The notes beneath the pieces were generated by a model that searched no databases, had not been told where the DNA came from, and saw nothing but the letters and a program-made list of their open reading frames with translations. A stretch of 64,000 nt of DNA from Spinacia oleracea (taxonomy: Eukaryota; Streptophyta; Magnoliopsida; Caryophyllales; Amaranthaceae): the NCBI RefSeq assembly GCF_020520425.1, contig NC_079492.1:145917861-145981860 (forward strand), in the 5' to 3' direction. This document shows positions 43,298 to 53,449 of the stretch, one piece after another. Position 1 is the stretch's first letter, and every line of letters begins with the position of its first letter. The translations under genes were made by a program, and so were the position numbers.

Positions 43298-46186
43298 TCA
43301 AGGTGGAGCATGTAGATCTCGAATGCCCATCTTGTTCAAAAAAAACTCAAATTGCGCCTTCCCCAACGCTTTGGTGAAGATATCTGCTAACTGAACCTTC
43401 GTCGACACGTACGACGGACTGATGATCCCTTCCTTGATTGCATCTCGAATGAAATGACAATCTGACTCGATGTGTTTTGTCCTTTCATGGAACACCGGAT
43501 TCTGTGCAATATGCAACGCAGACTGACTATCGCAATACATCCTCATGCCTTGGTCGTGTGTCACCCCCAAGTCGCGTAGTAGTTGTTTCAACCACTTCAA
43601 CTCACACGTCAGAGCTGCCATCGACCGATATTCTGCCTCAGCAGACGACCGAGAAACAGTATGCTGTTTCTTGGTCTTCCAAGAAACTGGCGACATACCA
43701 AGTGACACAAACCATCCAGTCACCGACCGACGCGTCATTGGACACCCTGCCCAATCCGAGTCGCACCACCCCTCCAACTGCAACGCACTGTCCGACCGAA
43801 GTAGTATACCTTGACCCGGACACTTCTTCAAATATCTCACTACTCGCAAAGCTGCTTCCCAATGTGCCTCCTTTGGTGCTTGCATAAATTGAGATAGGAC
43901 ATGTACAGAGTAGGCAACGTCTGGTCGCGTGACAGCCAAATAAACCAGACGTCCGATCAGACGCCTATACTGCTCACCGTCCGACAGGTTTGGCCCGTCT
44001 GCCAATGCCAACCTATGATTCTGTTCCATGGGAAAGTCCACAGGCTTTGCTCCCAACAATCCGGCCTCTGAGATGATGTCGATGGCATATTTTCTCTGAC
44101 ATACATAGAACCCTTGACTACTTCGTGCCACCTCTAACCCAAGGAAGTACTTCAGAGCCCCGAGGTCTTTCATTTTAAAACACTCCTTCAAGTATGCCTT
44201 AAAACTCTCAAGCGCAAACTTGTTATTGCCCGCGATAATCATGTCGTCCACATAAATGAGCACACTCAGCTGCAACGTACCTTTAGACAGAGTAAAGAGC
44301 GAATAATCGGACAGCGACTGTCGAAATCCATAGTGCGTCAATGCCGTCGACAACTTCTGGAACCAACATCTAGGTGCTTGTTTCAACCCATACAACGACT
44401 TTCTCATTCGACACACTTTGTCAGAGTGATTCTTCTGGAATCCAGGAGGAATCTTCATATAGATCTCCTCCTCCAAGTCACCGTGCAAGAACGCATTGTG
44501 GACGTCCATCTGATGCACGTCCCACTGTTTGACAGCTGCGACAGCTAGGAAAGTTCGAACTGTCGCCATCTTCGCGACGGGAGCAAATGTCTCATTATAA
44601 TCCAACCCTTCCTCCTGATGATTCCCTAAACATACCAATCGAGCCTTCAGTCTCAACAAATTCCCATCCTCATCACGCTTCTCAGTATACACCCATTTAC
44701 TCCCCAGTGCTTTCTTCCCTTCCGGTAAATTTTCCAACGTCCATGTCCCCTGTTCCTCCAACGCGTCGATTTCAGTAGCCATTGCCTTACGCCACCCCTC
44801 ATGCTGCATCGCTTGTTTAAAACTCTTAGGAACTTGCCCTTCTTGCAATGCTGCTATATAATGCCTGTGCTTTGACGAAAAACGCTCATAATTAACAAAA
44901 TATGTGATAGGATAAGGAGTACCTGAGAGTGATGACGCCGTAGGTGTTTTGTCGGAAGTACTATATTTTTCCCGTATTGTATGTATCACACAGTCTTTCA
45001 GCTTTGTCGACGGAAACTTCGCACGCTTCCCCCTTCCTAACTCCGTATCCTCCACACACTGCCTTGTCTCACTCTCGTCACTACCCGTCGTCTCCTCTAC
45101 ACCTGTCTGTGAGGAGACGACGTCTGAATCCACTCGACTAGGTGTTTCATGTTGTTGTTCCTCCCTCACAGGCGACGACACTCCCCTGTCGTCACCACTG
45201 GTCGACGACGCTGCCCCGCGAGCTACTCTGCCTCCTCTAATCGACGTCCTGCCTCCTCGACCAGGCCCTCGTCCACCTCGTTTCTTCTCATCCCACCATT
45301 CAGGAAATCCAATCAGCTGATAACAAGTTTCTTCCTCATGACCCTCACGATTGCAATGACCACAAAATCTGCCACTGACATCTCCCGACCTCGACCGAGC
45401 CTTAGTATCGACCTTGAACGCCATGACACTCTCCGGACCTCTCGCAGCCTTGGCGCGCATGGTCTCGGTATTCATAACCGTCTGGTACGCCTCGTCGAGT
45501 CCTGGCAACGGCGATCGTGCTAACAGTTGTGCACGAATGGCTTCATAGTGATCATCCAGGCCAATTAGGAAATAGTGTAGACGATCTTCATCATGAATGT
45601 CCCCCACCTGCTTCGCTATATTACACGTACAACCCGCACATACACACCTGGGAACTCGTGCATACTGTACGTACTCCTTCCATACCTTCGACAAGCGGCC
45701 ATAGTACTCCATGACGCCCTCAGACGTGCCCTGCTTGCAACCACTCAGAGCCATTTTAATATGGCAGACCCTGGTGCCCGACACGACGCAGTACCGCGTC
45801 CTCAAATGACTCCATAACTCGTGAGCAATATCAAAGTCCTCCAGATTCGAACGCAATCTCTCGTCAATGGTGTTTGTGATCCAAGACACCACCATCGAAT
45901 TGACCGCAACCCAATGTTTCATCTTCGTCTCGTCCGTAATGGGCTCCTTCACAGACCCATCAAGAAAACCAAATTTGAATTTTGAAATCATCGAGCGACG
46001 AACGGCTTTGGCCCATTCATCGTAGTTCGATGCTCCTCTCAGTTTCACAGGGGTGATAACAATACCGGGGCCGTCGCCTGACCCGAGATAGTAGTCTAGG
46101 TCGACGGCGGCGGCGATGACCTTTGGTGGTGCCTCCTCATCGGAACTCATGGTGACACTTAAGGAATTGTTAGCTCCTAATCTCAA
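43298..46186 (-). CDS. Gag-RT-RNase H polyprotein without protease/integrase, 962 aa
   Basis: Gag region (about 45-260) with DYYLGSGDGPG and SMVVSWITNT, followed by the CCHC knuckle CGHCNREGHEEETC (about 275-290) and an RG-rich stretch (RGGRGPGRGGR). The frame then passes through a Ser/Glu-rich linker straight into the pre-RT linker (GRGKRAKFPSTKLKD) and reverse transcriptase (KWVYTEKRDEDG, IYVDDMIIAG near 646), then RNase H (CDSDWAGC near 810 and AEAEYRSM). No D(S/T)G protease, no HHCC or DDE integrase. The frame stays open across the deletion. The likely start is the second Met (MSSDEEAPPK, at 46150). A normal copia polyprotein would be about 1300-1550 aa. Confidence 0.93.
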   Translation of the reverse strand: MRLGANNSLSVTMSSDEEAPPKVIAAAVDLDYYLGSGDGPGIVITPVKLRGASNYDEWAKAVRRSMISKFKFGFLDGSVKEPITDETKMKHWVAVNSMVVSWITNTIDERLRSNLEDFDIAHELWSHLRTRYCVVSGTRVCHIKMALSGCKQGTSEGVMEYYGRLSKVWKEYVQYARVPRCVCAGCTCNIAKQVGDIHDEDRLHYFLIGLDDHYEAIRAQLLARSPLPGLDEAYQTVMNTETMRAKAARGPESVMAFKVDTKARSRSGDVSGRFCGHCNREGHEEETCYQLIGFPEWWDEKKRGGRGPGRGGRTSIRGGRVARGAASSTSGDDRGVSSPVREEQQHETPSRVDSDVVSSQTGVEETTGSDESETRQCVEDTELGRGKRAKFPSTKLKDCVIHTIREKYSTSDKTPTASSLSGTPYPITYFVNYERFSSKHRHYIAALQEGQVPKSFKQAMQHEGWRKAMATEIDALEEQGTWTLENLPEGKKALGSKWVYTEKRDEDGNLLRLKARLVCLGNHQEEGLDYNETFAPVAKMATVRTFLAVAAVKQWDVHQMDVHNAFLHGDLEEEIYMKIPPGFQKNHSDKVCRMRKSLYGLKQAPRCWFQKLSTALTHYGFRQSLSDYSLFTLSKGTLQLSVLIYVDDMIIAGNNKFALESFKAYLKECFKMKDLGALKYFLGLEVARSSQGFYVCQRKYAIDIISEAGLLGAKPVDFPMEQNHRLALADGPNLSDGEQYRRLIGRLVYLAVTRPDVAYSVHVLSQFMQAPKEAHWEAALRVVRYLKKCPGQGILLRSDSALQLEGWCDSDWAGCPMTRRSVTGWFVSLGMSPVSWKTKKQHTVSRSSAEAEYRSMAALTCELKWLKQLLRDLGVTHDQGMRMYCDSQSALHIAQNPVFHERTKHIESDCHFIRDAIKEGIISPSYVSTKVQLADIFTKALGKAQFEFFLNKMGIRDLHAPP

Positions 46187-46292
46187 TACTCAACAAGCGA
46201 AGAAAGTCGCTGTTCTCAATACTCGGCCACACTCTCTCAAATTTCTTGCGGAAAAAAAAATCTAGGGTTTTTAACCTAGGCTCATGATACCA

Positions 46293-46509
46293 TGTCAAAG
46301 GACCAATTCAACCAAAAGCTTAAGCTGATGGTTGAAGCCCCAAGATTAGTTTTATACTCTATCACGCCCCCTCACATTAAAGCCCTTTGGGCTTGAAGTG
46401 TGGATGCAGCATAATCCTCCTCATACCCAGCGCGAAATATTCCACTTTGAAATGAGGGGTGGATGAGAATCGAACCCGTGACTTTTGCGTCACGTTGGCT
46501 CTGATACCA
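46293..46509 (-). mobile_element. TRIM-like block in the leader of the integrase-less copia element
   Basis: On the minus strand, after the 5' LTR, the leader reads TGGTATCAGAGCCAACG, then a B-box-like GGGTTCGATTCTC, then a purine tract GTGAGGGGGCG. A 72-bp TG...CA block (46293-46364, TGATAGAGTATAAAAC to GTCCTTTGACA) follows, and then a second primer-like TGGTATCATGAGCC. This is the layout of the internal region plus 3' LTR of a TRIM. The 15-bp phrase TGATACCATGTCAAA occurs at both junctions. Confidence 0.6.
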
Positions 46510-46670
46510 TGTCAAATATTGTGCAATCTCGTATATTCTCATTAATAACACACGTATATATAGTACAACTCAGTTACCTAAACCCTAGGTACACATTAGG
46601 TAACTCACCATAGTTAGGACTCTACAGAATATTCACAGAATAATATCTAATATCTTAACATATCTTAACA
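46510..46670 (-). repeat. 5' LTR of the integrase-less copia element
   Basis: 161 bp, identical by eye to the copy at 43130-43290, followed by CATAT. Confidence 0.92.
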
Positions 46671-46999
46671 CATATTAATAATTAATTACCTTTTAAGTTA
46701 AGTTATTGGCCGGTATTACTACCAATTGATCCATTCTGTCCAAAAAAAAAACCCGCATCCAGCAATTAGAATTGACATCTGCATGATTTAACTCCGTATG
46801 TTGATTTTTTATCAATTCATTCGACAATTATCAATTGATCAAACTTTAACTATTAAATCCATGAATTATTAATTGATCAAACTTTAACTATTAATTCCTT
46901 CGTCTCTATTTGTTCTTCCTACGTACTTTTAATTTTTTTTGTCCATCAAAAAATGTCAAAATACATGAACAAATGGAGACGGGAGATTAATATAAAAAA

Positions 47000-47460
47000 C
47001 TAGATTAGGTGTCGTGCACGCACGGATATTTAAAAATTATTATTTGACCATCTTTTTTATAAATTTTTTAATTGAATTATTTATCCCTTAAATCTATTGC
47101 GTAATTAATAATCTCGAATGTACTCATTTTATCATATTTTAACTTACTACGCATTATATATTTTATATGTTTAATATGATGATCTGACTAAAATATTTGA
47201 TGTATTTAATATGCTAATTTGAACAAAATATCGAGTAAGAATATTTTCTATTATTGATATGAAAGTTTGACTAAAATTTTAATAATGTCATATTCCATAA
47301 TCCTATCTTTTTTCCATTCAAACATTTATACAAAAGGAGAGAAAATAAAAAAAGAATAAAATAAATATGTCTTTTTAGGAAAGAGTTTTTTGCGGGATTT
47401 CTTTTTACCAGGAAGTGACACGTGTCATTCCTGGTGTCTCTTTTAATATATAGTAATAGA
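47000..47460 (-). mobile_element. Non-autonomous Helitron family H2, copy 2
   Basis: Minus strand starts TCTATTACTATATATTAAAAG and ends with CCGTGCGTGCACGAC then ACCTAATCTAG followed by T. About 461 bp, matching the copy at 30087-30558 along its length. Inserted in spacer repeat B. Confidence 0.8.
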
Positions 47461-47730
47461 TTATAGCTAGGCTTTGTCTTAAAAAACAGTTCAATATAAG
47501 TATTTTCATTAGTTATATTCCATCTCAATAGGTGATCCCATAATCCCATGCTCCCATCTAGCAAATCCGGTAAAAAAAAGAAATGTAATAAATATGGCAT
47601 TGACAATCAAATTAAAAAATTAACCAAGATTTAGATGAGGATTTATTAGCACATCTAGCTTGCATATACACAATATACATTCACTATTTTTTAATTTCAA
47701 TGAATTTCTTTATCAAGGGTATTAAAGGGT

Positions 47731-48200
47731 AAGGGTGAGCACAACAAGTACGTACCCTATCAAATTTTCAATAAATTTATGAAAATAGAAAGCGGAAAAG
47801 ATTGCAATACTTGCAATAGGTTCCGGTTCAGAGTATCATGTTACGTTATACGGAGTATATTTAAATAAATTGTTGTCATTAAAAAAAAAACTACTACGTA
47901 ACTTCTAATATGAGTTTTGATAGTTTTGTAGTTTGTTCTGTTACCTATATTTTCCAAACACGAGTTTTAATTGTTTTATGTTTTGGGCTAATCCACCATT
48001 TTTATTTGGTTCCGATTCAAGATTTAGGGTACTCAATATTAGAATCGGTATTTAAAGGGTACCCCATTCCAAAAAAAAAATTGAGAAATGGAACTGAAAC
48101 ATGTTGCAACATGTTCTCAATTTTGTTACCTGGAATCGTAGATTTTTTACAAGTTCCAATTCCAATTTAGGGTACCCTAATTATTTTCTCACCTCCTACC
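47731..48200. mobile_element. MITE family M, copy 3
   Basis: Ends near AAGGGTGAGCACAAC and TTTTCTCACCTCCT. Homologous to 26466-26940 and 33588-34104. Confidence 0.55.
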
Positions 48201-48424
48201 AAGAGATACCGAAAAGTCAAATACCTCGGTCGTTAAATGTTTTTTTTTATATAATAGAGATAGGCTTACTATTTCATTACACCAACGAAATTCATTAGCA
48301 ACTTCCTTCTCCTATTATCAAGTTTATTAAATTTTTATTTTAGAAAAAGTTGGACATCAATTTCTAACTCTTGTAATTGGTTAATTAGGATAATAGTAAG
48401 TTGACTTTACATACTGTAAGACAT

Positions 48425-48432
48425 TATAAATA
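48425..48432 (+). promoter_or_regulatory. TATA box of cysteine-rich peptide gene 4
   Basis: TATAAATA in ACATTATAAATAGAGGAG, 117 bp before the ATG at 48549. Confidence 0.8.
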
Positions 48433-48548
48433 GAGGAGTTACGTTGTGAATGAAAAGCAATCAAACAAAAATTGTTTAACTACTTCTCCAAGTAAAATTA
48501 AGCTCGCTAATTATAAGAGATTAAGTTGTTGTTTGATTATCGATCAAG

Positions 48549-48892
48549 ATGGCTTTCCCAAAGAATGTGAAACAACTAATTTTTGTGCTACTACTCGTTA
48601 TCATGGCATCTAGTAATTATCATACCTTATCTATCCCTAATCCCTTCCTTAATTAATTTAATTGGAAGATTTATATTTAGCTAATCAATGATATTTGTTA
48701 GTAGTATTATTAATATTAAGTGGTTTCAAATTTGCAGATTTCGCATCAGGGCAGCAACAGTGGTGCACCTTACAAGGTTATCAATGTGGTAAGGATTTTG
48801 ATCCATGTTGTGACGGACTATGGTGTAGCGCGGTAATTGTTGGTACTTGTTGTAGTAGTGGTTTTCTTGGGTGGCCGCTATGCGGTCGCTAG
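48549..48892 (+). CDS. Secreted 8-cysteine knottin-like peptide, copy 4
   Basis: Exons 48549-48612 and 48738-48892 (72 aa), with a 125-bp intron. Signal part MAFPKNVKQLIFVLLLV, join MASNFASG. One extra Gln before the first cysteine (GQQQWC). Cysteine spacing C-x6-C-x6-CC-x4-C-x7-CC-x9-C, last loop SSGFLGWPL, ending CGR. It shares CCDGLWC with copy 3. Leader, splice sites and 3' flank (to about 49180) match the other copies. Its 3' spacer (49190-49345) matches the one downstream of gene 2. Confidence 0.85.
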
Positions 48893-49380
48893 TCAATGAA
48901 TTAAGTCACGAGCGTTTCCAATTGTCGGGATTATTGATATATCAACAAACGGATGGATGGATGGATGAATGAAGGTGTTGTATTTTTGTATTGATTTCTT
49001 GTTTTTCTTATATTTTCCTGTATTATTGATTTATTGTCATTCGTTAATAACGTACTCGTATCATGTATTTCTGTTTCTTATTGATGGTAATATGGCACCA
49101 TGGGCCTTTCTTTTGAGCTCATTTATGAATATATGTTTGTATGTCATTCTCCCATTGAACTACTACGGAGTACGTCGTAATTGAAAATAAACAATGAAGA
49201 TATATACGGAGTACTACGTATTAGTGGAAAGTCAAACAAACTAAATCTTGGAAAATAACGTACGTGTAGCATGTGTATGACGACCATTTATACACTATTG
49301 TGGATCAGGTCGTACACAACTTTTTCTTAGTTAATGCGAACTATAAGCCTATAAATTCTTAGTAACATTTTTTTTTTAAA

Positions 49381-50401
49381 GGATTTTTTCATATTTACCA
49401 CCTTTTAAGTTTTACATTTTTGTATTTACCACCTTATAAAATTTAAATTCACATTTATCACTTTATTTAAAGCGTTTTGTATTTACTACTTTTCAACGAA
49501 TTCCATCCAATTTTTTCATCCATATGGGCCTCACTTAGAGATGGCCAGTGGGTCGGGTTTGATCCAACCCACCCTGACACAGCACATGGTGGATCACATG
49601 GGACGGACACACTTATGACCCATGACACAACCCAACCCAACCCGAATATTTTTTTGATGTGTTGTGGGTCAGATTTTTCAACACAACCCATTTCGACCCA
49701 CCCTACCGGACCCGGCTCAACCCGCCACGGCACACCCGACCCACCCAACACAACACACGAACCCAACCCACCCAACACACGAACCCAGCCCGCGAAACTC
49801 ATCCTAATTTTAAAAAAATGTATGTTTAAAATGCTAATAAATTCTAATTTTATTGTATAAATTTACATTAACCACATTTATGTGAGTAAGTGAATAAGAT
49901 AAAAATTAATTAATTTAAGTTCATACAAGTTCATAATTTTTTATTGCTAAAACTCATGTAAACCCACCAAAGCCACCTGACCCACCAGAATCACATCTAT
50001 CGTAACCCATCAAAGCCATCAAACCTACTCGACCACGACCCACGTAACCAACGACCCATCATATACTAGTGTCCATTTTTTCGACACAGCCCACGACTCA
50101 ACCCACCCTAGTTTAACTGAGGCGGGTCGTGTGTCAATTATCCCCGACCCACGACCCACCAAACCCACTCATGACCCACCCAACCCGCCACGTTGGCCAT
50201 CTCTAGCCTCACTTAACGAACTTCTTTGATTATTTCCATCTTTCTTTAGGTTCCCAATTTAAAAAGGTAGTCAAGTATGTCAATATGGATAGAAACTTGG
50301 ATGAAATTCGTTAAGAGGTGGTGAATATAAAACGTTTTACAAAATTTAGATGGTAAATATGAAATTAAAAATCTGAAAATGTGTTAAATATTAAAATATC
50401 C
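49381..50401. mobile_element. TIR element with degenerate long ends, carrying a nested hAT element
   Basis: The left end GGATTTTTTCATATTTACCA, with repeated ATTTACCACC words, is mirrored by a right end whose complement reads GGATATTTTAATATTTAACA. ACGAATTCCATCC on the left is also mirrored on the right. No target duplication was fixed. The hAT insertion accounts for 49536-50205, leaving about 350 bp. Confidence 0.5.
49536..50205. mobile_element. hAT-type non-autonomous element, 670 bp
   Basis: Perfect inverted ends TAGAGATGGCCA and TGGCCATCTCTA, flanked by GCCTCACT on both sides (49528-49535 and 50206-50213). The subterminal regions are rich in GACCCA and CAACCC words. TAGRGATGGC-type ends with 8-bp duplications are typical of plant hAT elements. 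No transposase coding seen. Confidence 0.85.
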
Positions 50402-52035
50402 AATTTTTACAACATAAGTGAATCAAAATTGAAGAACTCCGCATAAAAAAGTTTTTGCCTATGGGTTTACACCGATCCTAGCCCAAGGCCCAACGTTTCC
50501 TTCCGAAGATGCGATTGACCCTGGCAAACACCAATGCAAGCAACATTTTTATCATTTGCAAAAGGATGTGACTGCCTATATGGGCCAGGATACCCATCAG
50601 GCCTCAATAGTAAGAGTTGGGTCGTGCCAAGAAGTTTCAAGGACACCCCTTTCTCCGACGCACCTCATTGAATTCATGCAAGGCTGCAACTTTATATTTC
50701 AGGGTGACTGCTCCCAAGACACGTAGGCTCAACACGAAGTTAGGTCCGGCCTGTATCAAACTCACTCGTTACATGTCAGCCCGGCCCAAAAATTTTAGAA
50801 ATGCAGCCCAAGTACTGCCAAGCCCACATGCTCTCGTATCGGGTCAGGTTTTCCCTTCGTGCTTAACCGAATTTCACTTAATTTAACCCACAACACTTGC
50901 CAATACATATTTTTGACCCACAAGTCCACAACACTTAAAATAATGATATTTATCTTTACAATTAGTAAATAAACGTGGTTACATTAGTATTCCGTATATA
51001 AATAGTGTGAAGTTAAAATTGTGCATGTATCGAGAAACGAAAGAAATATCAAATAGCAGAGGTCAGGACTCAGGACCCTTATTGACTAATGAGTCAACAA
51101 GTATGCAACCCACCAAATATGATTGTAATCAAACTTAAATTTTGGATATATTACCAAAAATATAAAACTTAAATTTGCTAACCACCTAATTTAATTTGGG
51201 GATGATTTGAATAGTTTTTCCACCGACTAATCTCGTGTTGTATCATTGTATGGCTTCTAAAGTTATGATTAATTGTTCATTTTAAATTTAAAGAGAAAAT
51301 CTTTATATTGATTAAATCTTTATATGGTGGGTAGCCAACTTTGTTTTTTATTTAATAAAACAAAAAACGTTGTCAAAAATTATACGAAGTATAAAATAAA
51401 TAAAAAAGAGTTTAAATTTCTTTCTACCGCAAACCCAAATGTAGGCACAATTTGGTAGTCCAACTCTTAAGCTAAGCATGTGCTGCATGTGCAGTTGATA
51501 ATTGCCACAATGTTCCAAATTGGTCCAACATAACAAACCTTTAATTTGGTTGTAGTGAATTAGTGATAACTCACTGGAAATGTTATGTTAGTGTTCAATT
51601 TGATTATGCATTGACCTTAATATCTACGTAGTACTAGCCATTTGACAATTGTTATTAATACAATGTACAAGCATTGGCTACCAACATCCGAGTTAAAGAC
51701 TGTCTTATTTTATCTTTTGAAGTTCTTAAAACATTGTCCTGTTTACTTTTCAGTTTAAAATTGAAATGGTCACCGTAACTTCTGTTTAATTACTTCACAT
51801 GGCCTTTGTAATAGCTTGAATCGAACTTTGTATGACCTAATTGGTTTAAGTTCTTGACACTTTTAAATGAAACGGAAACTTGTTCTTTAATTAGTATCTA
51901 CTTTGTTTCAAGACAAACCCTAAACTAGTTATACACCTCCGATAGTGATTATGCTTATTTCTAATCATCCAATTGAACAAACTGATTAAATGAGCAAAAC
52001 TTATCAAAAGAGGAAAAAACATCATTGCGTTACCT
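50402..52035. other. Intergenic, no supported gene; diverged spacer repeat A at ~50700-50885
   Basis: 50700-50885 resembles spacer repeat A (TCGTGCTTAACCGAATTTCACTTAATTTAACC). The rest is AT-rich with no recognised gene or element. Confidence 0.45.
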
Positions 52036-52687
52036 GTAGGAACATATAGATGCATAAAGCGGAATTTCAGGAAACAATTTCCTAACATCTATCACAGGAT
52101 CACATGCATAACAATAATATAGATCAGATTAAGTCGAAAGAATAATCACCTTTGTAGCGTGTTCTCCCGTTCGTATGCAAGCTTCAAAGATCTTAGAGCC
52201 CCACTTGTTGCTCCTCTACTTAGTCCACAAGCACCAATTGAATCCCACGTATGCTAGTACGGAAGAGAACGATCACGATCAATCTCTTGCTTTGTTTGGG
52301 AAGAACGGCGTTTCAGAGAAATAGAATTAGGGTTTTTGTGTTTTCCTTTTTGTCAGATATTGAATGAACGTAATTTCTAAATCCCTGACATTATAACTAT
52401 TATAATGTGAGAGTTTTAGGTTAACACAAAACCAAAGCCCAACATTCTTTCCCTTAATAGACCGGTTGCCATCGGGCCTTTTGGGCCCATTCCAATTAGT
52501 GCTTATATGTGTGACCTTATAGGATTAAATTATTTTAGTTGTAGGTCCAATCAATATTGTCCTACTAATCACATTTATTCTCTAGCAAGCAAATATGATT
52601 ACTAAAATAATTAACTTATTATCTTCATAATTAATTCCTATTTGTATTTAGTAATTGCCGGAAATGTCTAAGGACATAATTCCTTCA
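52036..52687 (-). repeat. 3' LTR of the 8.5-kb copia element
   Basis: In plus-strand terms it runs TGTAGGAACATATAG to AATTCCTTCA. Left flanking sequence is TTACC. Confidence 0.88.
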
Positions 52688-53449
52688 ATCTCCCACTTGT
52701 CCGAAGACAAGAAAGCAATGCTAAATTCCTTAAGTCTCTTAATGCCAAAATTTGATAACACACTGTTATTCTCAAAGTCTAGTTTCTTGATCGCCGAGTT
52801 CGAACTGTTCAAATAAAGATTAACATTTTAATCCCATTCCGCATGGCCATGCAATTTTTCAGTTCTCGCTCATCAAGAGGCCCAGACACCATTCCTATCA
52901 AATAGGAGGACTTATTCACTCTTGTATGACCATAACTCCCACTCAATTCTTAGCCCACCTGATCACTGCTTTTATAACCTCCTTTTACGGCGCGGCGTTT
53001 AACAGAGTCAAGGTTAAACTAATTGTCTCATGGTTATTAAGACATACTCATGTCTAAGGAATCCACTAAATATAGAATTTTGATTCTACTTTTAGAATCT
53101 AGTTAGGTCAAGTCTCAATGCATCAAGTATACATCCATATAATCAATTAGACATCCCTATGTCTCCATAGCCCATGGAACTGCACTATCAATTAATTACA
53201 TGCTAGTCTTCTCATAAATCACTTATGTCCAATTTAGTGATTCAGACTAGGGACTTAATAAGTTGTGATTTCAGTTCACTTTATAGGGTTCCATTATCAA
53301 AACGTTTTCGATAATCCTATTTGAAAACACAAGTTATTTGGACATTTTATTTAATACTAAACCAAACAATTAAATAAGAATGAACTTTTATTGATAAACA
53401 TTCAAAGCATAATAAATGTCTTTACAATTGTAAACATAAAGTAAACAAA
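52688..53449 (-). other. 3' untranslated region of the copia element
   Basis: About 760 bp between the polyprotein stop and the purine tract at the 3' LTR. The equivalent region in the second unit (60577-61338) appears identical. No additional reading frame of note. Confidence 0.7.

Larger units (their letters stand above)
43130..46670 (-). mobile_element. Integrase-less copia derivative, identical LTRs, 5-bp duplication
   Basis: LTRs at 43130-43290 and 46510-46670, 161 bp each, with no difference seen by eye, in standard TG...CA form. CATAT flanks both sides (43125-43129 and 46671-46675). On the minus strand the primer site TGGTATCAGAGCC follows the 5' LTR and the purine tract TGAGGGGGGA precedes the 3' LTR. 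The single polyprotein lacks protease and integrase, so the element must have moved with integrase supplied by another element. Confidence 0.93.
42990..48360 (+). repeat. Array spacer repeat B, copy 4 (upstream of peptide gene 4), interrupted
   Basis: Begins GGTATATACGCCAGCTAGAC and ends near GACATCAATTTCTAACTCTTG. Same landmarks as the other copies, split by the minus-strand copia element (43130-46670), a Helitron (47000-47460) and MITE family M copy 3 (47731-48200). Confidence 0.65.

Noticed and set aside
43477-45817. Plus-strand open frames antisense to the integrase-less element
   Set aside because: Shadows of the 962-aa polyprotein on the opposite strand, with low-complexity translations.
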